The notes under the pieces: generated by a model
The model's database searches: none
Told to the model about the DNA's origin: nothing
What the model saw: the letters and a program-made list of their open reading frames with translations, nothing else
Shown here: piece by piece, positions 1 to 7,089 of the stretch
Position numbering within the stretch: position 1 is the first letter of the stretch
Layout of the letters: each line of letters opens with the position of its first letter
Assembly (NCBI GenBank): GCA_050694215.1
Contig: JBOGXB010000052.1
Location: 1-14,531, forward strand
Direction of reading: 5' to 3'
Length of the DNA stretch: 14,531 nucleotides
From: JBOGXB01 sp050694215
Lineage (GTDB): Bacteria; Actinomycetota; CADDZG01; WHSQ01
Translations under genes and position numbers: made by a program

Positions 1-60
1 AGCCTGTTGTGGAAGCGCCCCCTTCGGGTCGAGGGAGCGATGGGTCCCGAGTCGTTCCAT
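1..60 (-). CDS. kdd: Partial CDS, likely L-erythro-3,5-diaminohexanoate dehydrogenase (N-terminus only)
   Basis: An ATG at 60 opens a frame that stays open to the left edge, giving only the first 20 residues. They include GTHR followed by PKGALPQ, which resembles, from memory, the N-terminus of 3,5-diaminohexanoate dehydrogenase (Kdd). Kdd is the NAD-dependent enzyme of clostridial lysine fermentation that acts after lysine 2,3- and 5,6-aminomutases. The start lies 9 bases after the kamA stop on the same strand, so the two are probably one operon, and kamA-kdd neighbourhood is known in lysine fermentation clusters. No strong Shine-Dalgarno is visible in front of the ATG, so translation may depend on coupling to kamA. 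Twenty residues are too few for certainty; the context carries much of the call. Confidence 0.5.
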   Translation of the reverse strand, partial: MERLGTHRSLDPKGALPQQA

Positions 61-69
61 GACCGCAGG

Positions 70-1500
70 CTACGCGGTCGCCGGCCGGATCGCTCGCTTG
101 CGCCAGTACTCGCGGCCCATCGGAGGAAGCGTGTAGATGGGGTCGTAGTACTCGTAGCGGCGATCCAGCGCGTGTGCATCGTCGTACTCGATGCCCGTCC
201 GATAGTTCTTCGTCCAGTACGAGATCCCGGTGACCCTGTCGTAGTCCTCGACCTGGTGAACCCAGCGTTTCCCGACGAACGGAACGTCGCAGACGATGCG
301 CGGCGTCGCGAACCCGGGCAGGTAGCCCATGATCGCGTGCTGCAGCGCCTGCGCCTCCCATACCGCCAGCCTCCAATGCTCGGAGCTCGGGATCATGTCG
401 CACATATAGAAGTAGTAGGGCATCACCTTCGTCTTATCGAGAAGCGTGAAGGAGAGGTCGAGCAGCGCCTGGGGCGAATCGTTCACGCCGCGCAACAGCA
501 CACCCTGGTTGCGCACGTCGCGGAATCCCATCTCCAGCAGCTTGCGGACCACCTCCGCCACCATCGGCGTGAGCGAGTTCGCGTGGTTGACGTGAGTGTG
601 AACGGCAAGATCCACGTCCCGTTCGATCGCTTTCCTCGCCAGCCGCCCCAACCCCGCCAGCACGTCGTCCTGCAGGAAATGCTGCGGCAGTCCCATGATC
701 CCCTTGGTTGCAAGGCGGATGTCCTTGATGCTCTCGATCTCGATCAGCGAACCCACGAACTCCTCGAGGTGGGCGATCGGGAGATTGGCCATGTCGCCGC
801 CCGATACCACCACGTCGCGCACCGACGGCGTCCCCTGGAGATATTCGATGATGGCCCGGTAGCGCTCCTTCTGCTTGAGCTCGAACCGGTGCTTGACGAC
901 CATCGGGACGTTGTTGCCCACCAGGTCCATGCGCGTGCAATGCCCGCAGTACTGGGGGCAGGTTGCAAGCAGCTCCGCGAGCACCTTGGTCGGGTAGCGG
1001 TGGGTCAAACCCTCCACCGCCCACATGTCGGCCTCGTGCAGCGAGTCACGCTGCGAGAGGGGGTGGGACGGCCACTCGGGATCCCTGTCGGCGAAGGCCG
1101 GGATCATGTAACGGCGGATCGGGTCGCTCCAGAGGTCGGTCTCGTCCATCGTATTGAGCATCTGCGGCGGAACGAGCATCGACATCGTCGCCCGCTCAGC
1201 CTGGTCGCGCCGGATCGACTCCAGGAGGCCCTCGGGCAGCTTGTCCTGGAGAGCTTTCTGGAGCTCGTCCAGGTTCTTCACCGTGTGCTGGCGCTGCCAC
1301 CTGGCGCTGCGCCACTCCTTTGACGTCACGTCCCCGTAGGCGGGGAGGCGCCGCCAATCCGGCTCCACCCACGCCCTCTCGGGCGGATAGGGGTAGGGCT
1401 GCGGCGAGGCGTGAGCCCTCAGGGCGCGCGTCGTGGACGTCTCGGGGGCACCCTCAAGCTCCGTCACCGGGATCCCCGGCGCGCCTTGGACGAGAGCCAC
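70..1500 (-). CDS. kamA: Lysine 2,3-aminomutase (KamA family radical SAM/PLP enzyme)
   Basis: A 476-residue radical SAM aminomutase, expected to convert L-lysine to L-beta-lysine in the cytoplasm using S-adenosylmethionine, a 4Fe-4S cluster and PLP. The cluster motif CX3CX2C is C181, C185, C188, followed by R190, the family's carboxylate-binding arginine. Asp368 (in MCDMI) and Asp405 (in CDVPFVGK) match the two aspartates that bind the lysine epsilon-amino group in the clostridial enzyme, which favours lysine over glutamate. K411 is the likely PLP lysine. Oddities: the N-terminus is about 60 residues longer than in the ~416-residue clostridial enzyme, the glycine-rich PLP loop is replaced by PFVG, and the C-terminal cysteine-rich zinc site is absent. 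The start is a GTG at 1500, preceded by AAGGGGG seven bases upstream. It is divergent from an Lrp/AsnC regulator and followed by a kdd-like gene. EpmB is unlikely because the protein is too long. Confidence 0.88.
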   Translation of the reverse strand: MALVQGAPGIPVTELEGAPETSTTRALRAHASPQPYPYPPERAWVEPDWRRLPAYGDVTSKEWRSARWQRQHTVKNLDELQKALQDKLPEGLLESIRRDQAERATMSMLVPPQMLNTMDETDLWSDPIRRYMIPAFADRDPEWPSHPLSQRDSLHEADMWAVEGLTHRYPTKVLAELLATCPQYCGHCTRMDLVGNNVPMVVKHRFELKQKERYRAIIEYLQGTPSVRDVVVSGGDMANLPIAHLEEFVGSLIEIESIKDIRLATKGIMGLPQHFLQDDVLAGLGRLARKAIERDVDLAVHTHVNHANSLTPMVAEVVRKLLEMGFRDVRNQGVLLRGVNDSPQALLDLSFTLLDKTKVMPYYFYMCDMIPSSEHWRLAVWEAQALQHAIMGYLPGFATPRIVCDVPFVGKRWVHQVEDYDRVTGISYWTKNYRTGIEYDDAHALDRRYEYYDPIYTLPPMGREYWRKRAIRPATA

Positions 1501-1541
1501 CTGCGATCCCCCTTCCCGACTCGGAGACTAGATACTCCCAG

Positions 1542-1561
1542 CCTAGCGGAATACCATTAGG
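1542..1561. promoter_or_regulatory. Candidate Lrp/AsnC operator dyad in the kamA-regulator gap
   Basis: In the middle of the 93-bp divergent gap lies an interrupted palindrome of the form CCTAnnGGnATnCCnnTAGG, with 14 of 20 positions symmetric about 1551/1552. It is flanked by an inverted pair CTAGAT (1528-1533) and ATCTAG (1564-1569). The gap contains four CTAG tetramers (1528, 1543, 1566, 1573), a word that is usually rare in bacteria. Lrp/AsnC proteins often bind dyads with outer TAG/CTA-like ends and often control a divergent neighbour as well as themselves. No convincing -35/-10 pair was found, so the position relative to the promoters is unknown. Confidence 0.5.
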
Positions 1562-1593
1562 CAATCTAGCTACTAGACGGAAGGACATTCGGC

Positions 1594-2040
1594 ATGGATG
1601 AGCGCGACCTCCACATCGCGTCCCTCCTCGAGCGGGACGCCCGCCTCAGCTATGCGGACATCGGGAGCCGAGTCGGCCTCGCCGCGTCCTCGGTGCACGA
1701 CCGGGTGCGCAAGCTCGAGCGAGGCGGGGTCATCAGGGGCTACCGGGCCGAGCTGGACCTGGAGGCAATCGGTCTGCCGATCACCGCGATCGTCAGCCTC
1801 GCTCTTCGCCCGGCCTCACCCGCCAACGTCCCATCCCTCATCGCCGAGTTCCCCAGTGTCGAGTCGTGCTACTCGGTCGCGGGCGACAACTCCTACGCGC
1901 TGGTGGTGCGAGCGCCCTCCACCCGCGCGCTCGAAGAGCTCGTCGACGCGCTCCGGGCCAAGCTCGAGGTCGTCACCCGCTCGACGATCGTCCTCTCGAC
2001 CCCCTTCGAGCGCCGCCCCATGGTCGAGCCGGCTTCCTGA
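1594..2040 (+). CDS. Lrp/AsnC family transcriptional regulator, probably of kamA
   Basis: A 148-residue protein of the usual Lrp/AsnC size. Residues 1-50 form the AsnC-type helix-turn-helix (leucine-rich first helix, then YADIGSRVGLAASSVHDRVRKL). Residues about 62-140 form the RAM effector/oligomerisation domain, with the typical SCYSVAGDNSYALVV segment (91-105) and the STIVLST strand (130-136). The ATG at 1594 is preceded by GGAAGGA with 8-base spacing. It is divergent from kamA across 93 bp, and family members commonly sense an amino acid and control an adjacent amino-acid enzyme operon. Here lysine, beta-lysine or a downstream intermediate is the obvious candidate ligand, but this is inference. 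The C-terminus extends about 10 residues beyond the domain. Confidence 0.9.
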   Translation: MDERDLHIASLLERDARLSYADIGSRVGLAASSVHDRVRKLERGGVIRGYRAELDLEAIGLPITAIVSLALRPASPANVPSLIAEFPSVESCYSVAGDNSYALVVRAPSTRALEELVDALRAKLEVVTRSTIVLSTPFERRPMVEPAS

Positions 2041-2135
2041 ATCGAGGCCTCTTGACTCGCCCTGCCGCGCTCGTGGAAGGGTTCGTCGTCAACCCGGCCT
2101 GGTTTCTATGGGTGGGACGAAGCTTCGCGCGGGAG

Positions 2136-2648
2136 TCAGGCTAGGCCCTCGGCCTCGAACTCCCTCAGGAACCCCTCGAACAGCCGGAGGTGGCCCTGCT
2201 CGTCGCGCAGGATCGCTATGACCATGTCCTGGGAGACGAGGTCGAGGTCCTCGCAGAGCTCGACGATCTTCGAGTAATGCTCGATCGCCCCTGCCTCGGC
2301 CTCGATGACTCCTTTGATCACGTGCACGATGTCGGTCTGATGATCGGGCGGCTGAAGGTACTTCTGCTCCGGCGCGAACTCCATCGACCCCGGGACGACT
2401 CCGTACAGCTCCTTGATCCTGTCGCCGAACTGCTTCGCGTGACCCAGCTCCTCCTGTACGTCCTGCTCGAGGGACTCTCGGATCTCCTGGGCTCGGACGC
2501 CGTCCGGGTTGATCGAGCTCGACACGTAGTTCATGACCGTCTCGATCTCCATCCAGTACGCCTGGGTGAGCATCTTGATGAGCTCCTCCCGTTTGGGCTT
2601 GCTCTCCTCCGAGAGGACCCCCGTGGTGGCATGACTGTGATGTGGCAT
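2136..2648 (-). CDS. Ferritin-like diiron protein (bacterioferritin/ferritin-like domain)
   Basis: A 170-residue all-helical protein with four-helix-bundle metal ligands: Glu in helix A (E34/E36 in YWMEIETVMNY), ExxH in helix B (E67, H70), Glu in helix C (E117/E119 in IEAEAGAIEH) and ExxH in helix D (E150, H153). This pattern is expected for a diiron ferritin-like protein that stores or oxidises iron or protects against peroxide. No methionine haem ligand of true bacterioferritin could be assigned, so the exact subfamily is open. The frame is open further upstream, to 2768, but the ATG at 2648 is chosen because AAAGGAGG stands 6 bases before it and the homologous part begins just after it. 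It lies 61 bp downstream of a GlsB-like gene on the same strand and converges with the regulator gene across about 95 bp. Confidence 0.82.
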   Translation of the reverse strand: MPHHSHATTGVLSEESKPKREELIKMLTQAYWMEIETVMNYVSSSINPDGVRAQEIRESLEQDVQEELGHAKQFGDRIKELYGVVPGSMEFAPEQKYLQPPDHQTDIVHVIKGVIEAEAGAIEHYSKIVELCEDLDLVSQDMVIAILRDEQGHLRLFEGFLREFEAEGLA

Positions 2649-2654
2649 GTGTGG

Positions 2655-2662
2655 CCTCCTTT
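2655..2662 (-). promoter_or_regulatory. Ribosome binding site that sets the ferritin-like start
   Basis: AAAGGAGG on the minus strand, a near-perfect Shine-Dalgarno, sits 6 bases before the ATG at 2648. It argues against the longer reading that begins at 2768, whose first 40 residues are low-complexity and look like translated leader. Confidence 0.8.
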
Positions 2663-2709
2663 CCTCTTCAGGAAGCCTCCCCGTCACGCCGCGCGCTAAA
2701 CGACCGGAC

Positions 2710-2976
2710 TCAGAAGCGGCGGTAGGGACCGAACGGGCGTCTGTAAGTGAACCTCCTGAAGATGGCAAGGAGCACCATCGCTACGACGATCGAACCGATC
2801 CACGCCACTCCCCCATCGCGCCCGAAGACCTCCTCCCACAGCCGCTCGCCGATCACCGCGCCCAGGACGCCAAGCAGGATCGTGGGTAGACACCCGATCG
2901 GGTCGCGCCCCGGAAGGAAGAAGCGCGCCAGGGCCCCGACGACGAAACCGATGACGAGCAGACCGATGACATCCAT
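2710..2976 (-). CDS. GlsB/YeaQ/YmgE-family stress-response membrane protein
   Basis: An 88-residue hydrophobic protein with three likely membrane helices (about 3-20, 28-44, 57-74). It has the family layout GFVVGALARFFLPGRDP, then a GC/PTILLGVLGAVIG segment, and a positively charged tail (RRFTYRRPFGPYRRF). The family, also called transglycosylase-associated protein, is widespread and linked to general stress, but its biochemical role is not established. The ATG at 2976 has GAGGA about 6 bases upstream. It lies 50 bp downstream of the acyl-CoA dehydrogenase stop and 61 bp upstream of the ferritin-like gene, all on the minus strand, so it may be co-transcribed with the ferritin gene as a stress pair. 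Confidence 0.85.
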   Translation of the reverse strand: MDVIGLLVIGFVVGALARFFLPGRDPIGCLPTILLGVLGAVIGERLWEEVFGRDGGVAWIGSIVVAMVLLAIFRRFTYRRPFGPYRRF

Positions 2977-3026
2977 GACTCATCCTCACATCGCGACCGG
3001 TGCGACTGCGACCGACGCTTGCCCCG

Positions 3027-4172
3027 TCAGCCGCCAGTGATTCGCCGGCCGATCACCAACAGTTGTATCTGATTGGTCCCTTCGACTATCTGCAATCCCT
3101 TCGCCTCGCGCATGTAGCGCTCGACCGGGTACTCACGTATGTATCCGTAGCCTCCGTGAAGTTGGACCGCGTCAGTCGTGACCCTCATCGCCACATCCGA
3201 GCAGAACAGCTTCGCCTGAGCCGCGGCCGTTGAGTAATCCCGGCCCGCATCACGCAGCCGTGCAGCGTGCCGGTAAAGCGCCCGCCCCGCCTCGATGTGA
3301 GTCGACATGTCGGCGAGCATGAACTGCAGCCCCTGGTTCTGGTTGACCGGCTTGCCGAACTGCTCACGGTCGGAAGTGAACGTGAGCGCGGCGTCGAACG
3401 CGGCCTGAGCGAGCCCGATGGAGCACGCCGCTATCCCGAGTCGTCCGGAATCGAGAGAGGCGAGCGCGATCCTGAACCCCTCGCCTTCGTCGCCCACCCT
3501 CCGCCTCTCCGGGATCGCAGCATCGTCGAGCCGGAGCATCCAGGTCGGCGAGCTCCTCCAACCCATCTTGTCCTCCTTCTTCGAGCCGCCGAAGCCCTCG
3601 GTCCCCTTCTCCACGATGAACGCGGTCACGCCTCTCGCTCCCTCGTTGCCGGTGCGGGCCATCAGCAAGACGGCATCCGCCTCGTTCCCGCGAGTGCAGA
3701 AGACCTTCGAGCCGGTCACGTGATAGACGCCGCCGTCGCGCTCAGCCTTCGTCGTCAGGGCAGCCGCGTCCGAGCCCGACTGAGGCTCGGACAGCGAATA
3801 GGCACCGAACCATTCGCCCGAGCACAGTCGAGCAAGCACATCCTTCTTCAGCTCCTCGGAGCCGAACTCGTTCACCGCGAACGCACAGAGGGTGTGTACC
3901 GACAGCCCGATGGCAACACTGAGGTAGGCGCGCGCTATCTCCTCGAGCACCAGCAGATAAGTCGAGTAGGGCTGCTCCCCTCCCCCGTAGGCTCCGGGAT
4001 AGGGAATTCCGGTGAGCTCTAGCTCCGCCAGCTGCTTGTAGAGAGGCGCGGGGTCCTCAGAGCGTTGCTCGTATTCGGGGGCCGCGGGGGCCAAGACCTC
4101 GTCCGCGAACTCCCTTACCATTCGGGCGAGAGCGCCCTGCTCGTCGTCGAGTAACCGCAGGTCGGCGGGCAT
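3027..4172 (-). CDS. Acyl-CoA dehydrogenase
   Basis: A 381-residue flavoenzyme of standard family length, expected to oxidise an acyl-CoA to the 2,3-enoyl-CoA with FAD and to pass electrons to electron-transfer flavoprotein. The order is an N-terminal helical domain (1-~118), a central beta domain with SLSEPQSGSD (126-135) for flavin binding, and a C-terminal helical domain with DREQFGKP (268-275) and LHGGYGYIREYPVERYMRE (339-356). Glu364 in VEGTNQIQ is the catalytic base in the position used by short- and medium-chain enzymes. Chain length or branched-chain specificity cannot be read from the sequence. The ATG at 4172 has no Shine-Dalgarno but has a TANNNT hexamer just upstream, so it may be leaderless. 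Its divergent neighbour begins 51 bp away. Confidence 0.93.
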   Translation of the reverse strand: MPADLRLLDDEQGALARMVREFADEVLAPAAPEYEQRSEDPAPLYKQLAELELTGIPYPGAYGGGEQPYSTYLLVLEEIARAYLSVAIGLSVHTLCAFAVNEFGSEELKKDVLARLCSGEWFGAYSLSEPQSGSDAAALTTKAERDGGVYHVTGSKVFCTRGNEADAVLLMARTGNEGARGVTAFIVEKGTEGFGGSKKEDKMGWRSSPTWMLRLDDAAIPERRRVGDEGEGFRIALASLDSGRLGIAACSIGLAQAAFDAALTFTSDREQFGKPVNQNQGLQFMLADMSTHIEAGRALYRHAARLRDAGRDYSTAAAQAKLFCSDVAMRVTTDAVQLHGGYGYIREYPVERYMREAKGLQIVEGTNQIQLLVIGRRITGG

Positions 4173-4178
4173 GCGCGG

Positions 4179-4184
4179 ACACTA
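4179..4184 (-). promoter_or_regulatory. Candidate -10 element for a leaderless acyl-CoA dehydrogenase mRNA
   Basis: TAGTGT on the minus strand fits TANNNT and ends 6 bases before the ATG at 4172, which would place transcription start at or next to the A of the start codon. No Shine-Dalgarno is present. Leaderless transcripts are common in actinobacteria. No good -35 was identified. Confidence 0.3.
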
Positions 4185-4223
4185 CCGCCCAGCCCGCCCC
4201 CTCCACCGGAACGGAGACGCATT

Positions 4224-4523
4224 GTGAGGATCGAGGACCGCCGCGGCGAGCCCGTTCAGGAAACGACCGTCACCGTCGACGACGCCGAGTTGATGGACCT
4301 CCTACAGGGATTGGCGGACGTCGTCGAGGGCAAACGCGACCACCTTCATCTCGCGCAAGCGGGAGGTCCTCAGCTGGTGGTGCGAAAGGGCGCGGGCACC
4401 GACGCCGAGCCGATCGAGCGCCAGATGGACTGGTGGATGGGTCCCGTCCTCGGATTCGGGGCACTGTTCCTGGTTCTTGGAATCATCACCTTCATCCGCT
4501 GGGCCTCGGGGCTGATCACGTGA
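4224..4523 (+). CDS. Hypothetical small membrane-anchored protein upstream of glpD
   Basis: A 99-residue protein I do not recognise. Residues 1-70 are soluble and acidic (TVTVDDAELMDLLQGLADVVEG), and residues about 73-92 form one membrane helix (GPVLGFGALFLVLGIITFI) with a short tail. The topology is probably a cytoplasmic N-terminus with a C-terminal anchor. The start is a GTG at 4224 with GGAG 7 bases upstream. Its stop TGA overlaps the GTG start of glpD in a GTGA, so the two are translated together, and it could serve a membrane-bound dehydrogenase complex. That role is inference only; no enzymatic motif is seen. Confidence 0.75.
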   Translation: MRIEDRRGEPVQETTVTVDDAELMDLLQGLADVVEGKRDHLHLAQAGGPQLVVRKGAGTDAEPIERQMDWWMGPVLGFGALFLVLGIITFIRWASGLIT

Positions 4524-6199
4524 GGGGGCTGGGCTCTCGAGCCGCCGCCCTCGACGTGCTCGCCGCCACCGCGAGCGGTGATCCCCTGGATCTCCTGGTG
4601 GTGGGGGGAGGAATCACGGGGGCGGGGATAGCGCTCGATGCGGCAAGCCGGGGGCTGAAGGTCGGGCTTGTCGAGCGTTTCGACTTCGCGTCGGGAACGT
4701 CGAGCAAATCGTCGAAGCTCATCCACGGCGGTCTGCGGTATCTCGAGCAACGAGAGTTCGGCCTCATGCGAGAGGCGTGCACCGAACGCGACCTCCTGCG
4801 CAGGCTGGCTCCCCACCTCGTCGAGCCGATCCCGTTCGTCCTCCCGGTGTCCCGGCGCCTGACCCGAGCCAAGTTCGGAGTCGGGCTGTGGGCCTACGAC
4901 GCGCTGGCGAGCTTCAAGAACCTGAGGCTCCACCGTCATGTCGACGGTGCCGAGACGGAGTCTTTAGTGCCGGCCCTCCCGCGAGGACAGGTGCAAGGAG
5001 GGTTCGTGTTCTACGACTGCAAGACCGATGACGTCCGGCTCGTAATGGAGGTCCTGATCCAAGCAAGACGGTACGGAGCGACGGCCGCGAACTACTGCGC
5101 GGCGCGCAACCTCGAGGGCGGAGAGGAAGGATGCGTCGCGCTGGTGGAGGACGTGCTCGCCGACGAGAGGTTCGAGATAAGCGCTCGTCGCATCGTGTGC
5201 GCGGCGGGCGTGTGGGCGGATCGCGTCGAAGCGCTGGCTCGCCCGGACGCGGCGGCCCGTCTCAGGCCATCGAAGGGGGTCCACCTCCTGTTGCCTCGGG
5301 ACAGGATCCCCCTCGACGAGGCTGCCGCGTTCGTCCCCGATGTCGAGCGCCGGCGCATGCTCTTCGTCGTCCCATGGCTCGATTCGGTGCTTGTCGGGAC
5401 CACCGATACGCACTTCCACGGCAGCCTCGACGATCCGAGCGTGGACGAAGACGACCGCGCTTACTGTCTGGATGCCGTCAACACGATCTTCGGGACGGAG
5501 CTGGGAACCGGCGACATCGCCGGCGCATACGCCGGTCTCCGGCCGCTGATAGCCGGGGAACGAGACGCCACCGCCGACCTCTCACGGCGGCACTCCGTCT
5601 ACGACATCGCGCCGGGCATCCGCGGCATCACGGGAGGGAAGCTGACGACGTATCGCAGGATGGCTCGCGACGCTGTGGACCGAGTCGCATCCGACCTCGG
5701 CGTCACCGCGAAGTCGCGCACGCGGTGGATCAGGCTCGGGTCGAGGAACGTCGACGCCCTTCAGGCGGCGGTCTCCCGGCGGACCCACAGGCTCGGCCTC
5801 TCGTCGGTGGTCGAGGCGAATCTCGTGCGTTGCTACGGGGATCGCGCGCTCGATGTTCTGGACGTTGCCGCTCAAGAGGACGCACTCGGTCCCCTGGCTC
5901 CCGATCATCAGCCGATTGGTGCCGAGGCCCTGTACTGCGCGCGTCATGAGATGACCGTGACGCTGGCCGACCTGCTGTCACGTCGTACCCGGCTGGCCTT
6001 GACGGATCCTGCGGGAGGTATCGGTCACAACAGCTCCGCGCAGCCGCTACTCGGAGGAGAGCTCGGATGGTCGCCGGCAGAAAAGGAACGTCAGTTGCTG
6101 GCCTATCGACACGAGGTCGAGCGCGAACGCGGTATGCCGTTCGCGGTCCCTCCCCTTCCAGCACCTAATGCAACCCGCCCACAGCGCGCCATGGGATGA
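4520..6199 (+). CDS. glpD: Glycerol-3-phosphate dehydrogenase (FAD-dependent, GlpD type)
   Basis: A 559-residue protein of GlpD length that oxidises sn-glycerol-3-phosphate to dihydroxyacetone phosphate at the membrane and passes electrons to quinone. The N-terminal FAD site is DLLVVGGGITGAGIALDAASRG (24-45), followed by SGTSSKSSKLIHGGLRYL (58-75), the hallmark GlpD segment. Further signatures are the VGTTDTHFHG segment, AYAGLRPL and, around 370-382, RGITGGKLTTYRRMA. The C-terminal helical DAO_C domain follows. The frame is open back to an ATG at 4433, but the GTG at 4520 is chosen because it overlaps the upstream stop as GTGA and the extra 29 residues lie within the preceding gene. The downstream hydrolase starts within its stop (ATGA, 6196-6199). 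Confidence 0.93.
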   Translation: MRGLGSRAAALDVLAATASGDPLDLLVVGGGITGAGIALDAASRGLKVGLVERFDFASGTSSKSSKLIHGGLRYLEQREFGLMREACTERDLLRRLAPHLVEPIPFVLPVSRRLTRAKFGVGLWAYDALASFKNLRLHRHVDGAETESLVPALPRGQVQGGFVFYDCKTDDVRLVMEVLIQARRYGATAANYCAARNLEGGEEGCVALVEDVLADERFEISARRIVCAAGVWADRVEALARPDAAARLRPSKGVHLLLPRDRIPLDEAAAFVPDVERRRMLFVVPWLDSVLVGTTDTHFHGSLDDPSVDEDDRAYCLDAVNTIFGTELGTGDIAGAYAGLRPLIAGERDATADLSRRHSVYDIAPGIRGITGGKLTTYRRMARDAVDRVASDLGVTAKSRTRWIRLGSRNVDALQAAVSRRTHRLGLSSVVEANLVRCYGDRALDVLDVAAQEDALGPLAPDHQPIGAEALYCARHEMTVTLADLLSRRTRLALTDPAGGIGHNSSAQPLLGGELGWSPAEKERQLLAYRHEVERERGMPFAVPPLPAPNATRPQRAMG

Positions 6200-7089
6200 C
6201 CCCGGCCTCCCTCGACCACGAGCCGGAGCTCGTGCGCTCCTTCGACGGGTCGATGATCGCGGCCCGCCGGATGGGAGATGCCCGGCGTAATGCCGATGCC
6301 CTACCGCTCCTGGTCGTAAACGGCGTCGGAGCGACGCTGGCGTCGTGGCGGAAGGTGCTGATCGATATCGTCCGGCAGCGTCCGGTGATCGCGTGGGATC
6401 AGCGAGGCTTGCTGGAGTCCGGGCCGATCGCCTCCGACCGACTGGACCCCGGCGCCCATGCGGAGGATGCCGTCGCGGTGCTGGACCATCACGGGGTCGA
6501 ACGCTGTGTCGTCGCCTCGTGGAGTAACGGAAGCCGGATCGCACTGGAGCTCATGGCTCGTTACCCCGAGAGGCTCGCCGCAGCCGTCATCGTCTCCGGC
6601 GGTTACGGGCATCCGCTGTGGCGCTTCCTCCGTCTGGAGGTGGTGTCTTCGCTTCCTCTCATCGCAGGCGTGGCGAAGCACTTCGCCCCCTCTCTCGAGG
6701 GCCCCTTTCGAGCCCTCGTGAAAAGGCCCGAGCTTGCCGGGTTGGTCCGTCAGAGCGGGCTCGTGGGCCCGAGCGCCGACATCCCGGCGCTCGTCGAGCT
6801 CCTCCACGGCCTGGCGTCGTGCGACCTGCGCGCGTTGCTCGCCACCTTCGAAGCAGTCGCAGGCGACGCGGGCACGGATCTTCTCTCCGAGGTGGAGTGC
6901 CCGACCCTGATCGTGGCCGGAGACCGCGATCCCTTCACGCCGCACGCGATGCAGTACGAGATGGCCGAGCACATCGCCATGTCGCGACTCGAGGTCTACG
7001 AGCGCGCGACCCACTATCTCCCGATGGAGTTCCCGGCTCGCCTCTCCCACGACATGCGCATGTTCTTCGACGAGAACGTCACACCTTGA
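6196..7089 (+). CDS. Alpha/beta hydrolase, substrate unknown
   Basis: A 297-residue alpha/beta-fold hydrolase. The likely triad is Ser110 in the elbow SWSNG, Asp245 in AGDRDPFTP, and His273 in ATHYLPMEFP. WDQRG (67-71) marks the usual oxyanion-side strand region. The nucleophile elbow has Ser where the common GxSxG motif has its first Gly; small residues are tolerated there, so activity is probable. The gene begins in the ATGA overlap with glpD, so it is translationally coupled. An esterase or lipase acting on a glycerol ester that feeds glycerol phosphate metabolism fits the context, but this is inference. Its 3' end overlaps the convergent lipid kinase gene by 11 bp. Confidence 0.85.
   Translation: MTPASLDHEPELVRSFDGSMIAARRMGDARRNADALPLLVVNGVGATLASWRKVLIDIVRQRPVIAWDQRGLLESGPIASDRLDPGAHAEDAVAVLDHHGVERCVVASWSNGSRIALELMARYPERLAAAVIVSGGYGHPLWRFLRLEVVSSLPLIAGVAKHFAPSLEGPFRALVKRPELAGLVRQSGLVGPSADIPALVELLHGLASCDLRALLATFEAVAGDAGTDLLSEVECPTLIVAGDRDPFTPHAMQYEMAEHIAMSRLEVYERATHYLPMEFPARLSHDMRMFFDENVTP

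Noticed and set aside
7..1323. 438-codon open frame on the plus strand opposite kamA
   Set aside because: It mirrors kamA on the other strand, has an Arg/His/Val-rich composition with no recognisable domain, and is typical of antisense frames in high-GC DNA.
2079..2095. Small hairpin GGGTT/AACCC with a 7-base loop between the regulator and ferritin-like genes, as a terminator
   Set aside because: The stem has only 5 pairs and no clear T-run follows, so it is too weak to call, although it lies at convergent 3' ends.
2649..2768. 40-residue N-terminal extension of the ferritin-like protein
   Set aside because: The strong AAAGGAGG before the ATG at 2648 lies inside the extension, which has no ferritin similarity and overlaps the 3' end of the GlsB-like gene.
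3267..4022. 251-codon plus-strand frame opposite the acyl-CoA dehydrogenase
   Set aside because: Shadow of a well-supported gene with no family motifs.
4433..4519. 29-residue N-terminal extension of GlpD
   Set aside because: It overlaps the upstream membrane protein gene out of frame; the GTGA overlap at 4520 is the natural start and the FAD motif follows at normal distance.
6523..6537. Alpha/beta hydrolase as a dead enzyme because the elbow is SWSNG rather than GxSxG
   Set aside because: Ser is a small residue tolerated in that position, and the Asp245 and His273 partners are in place.
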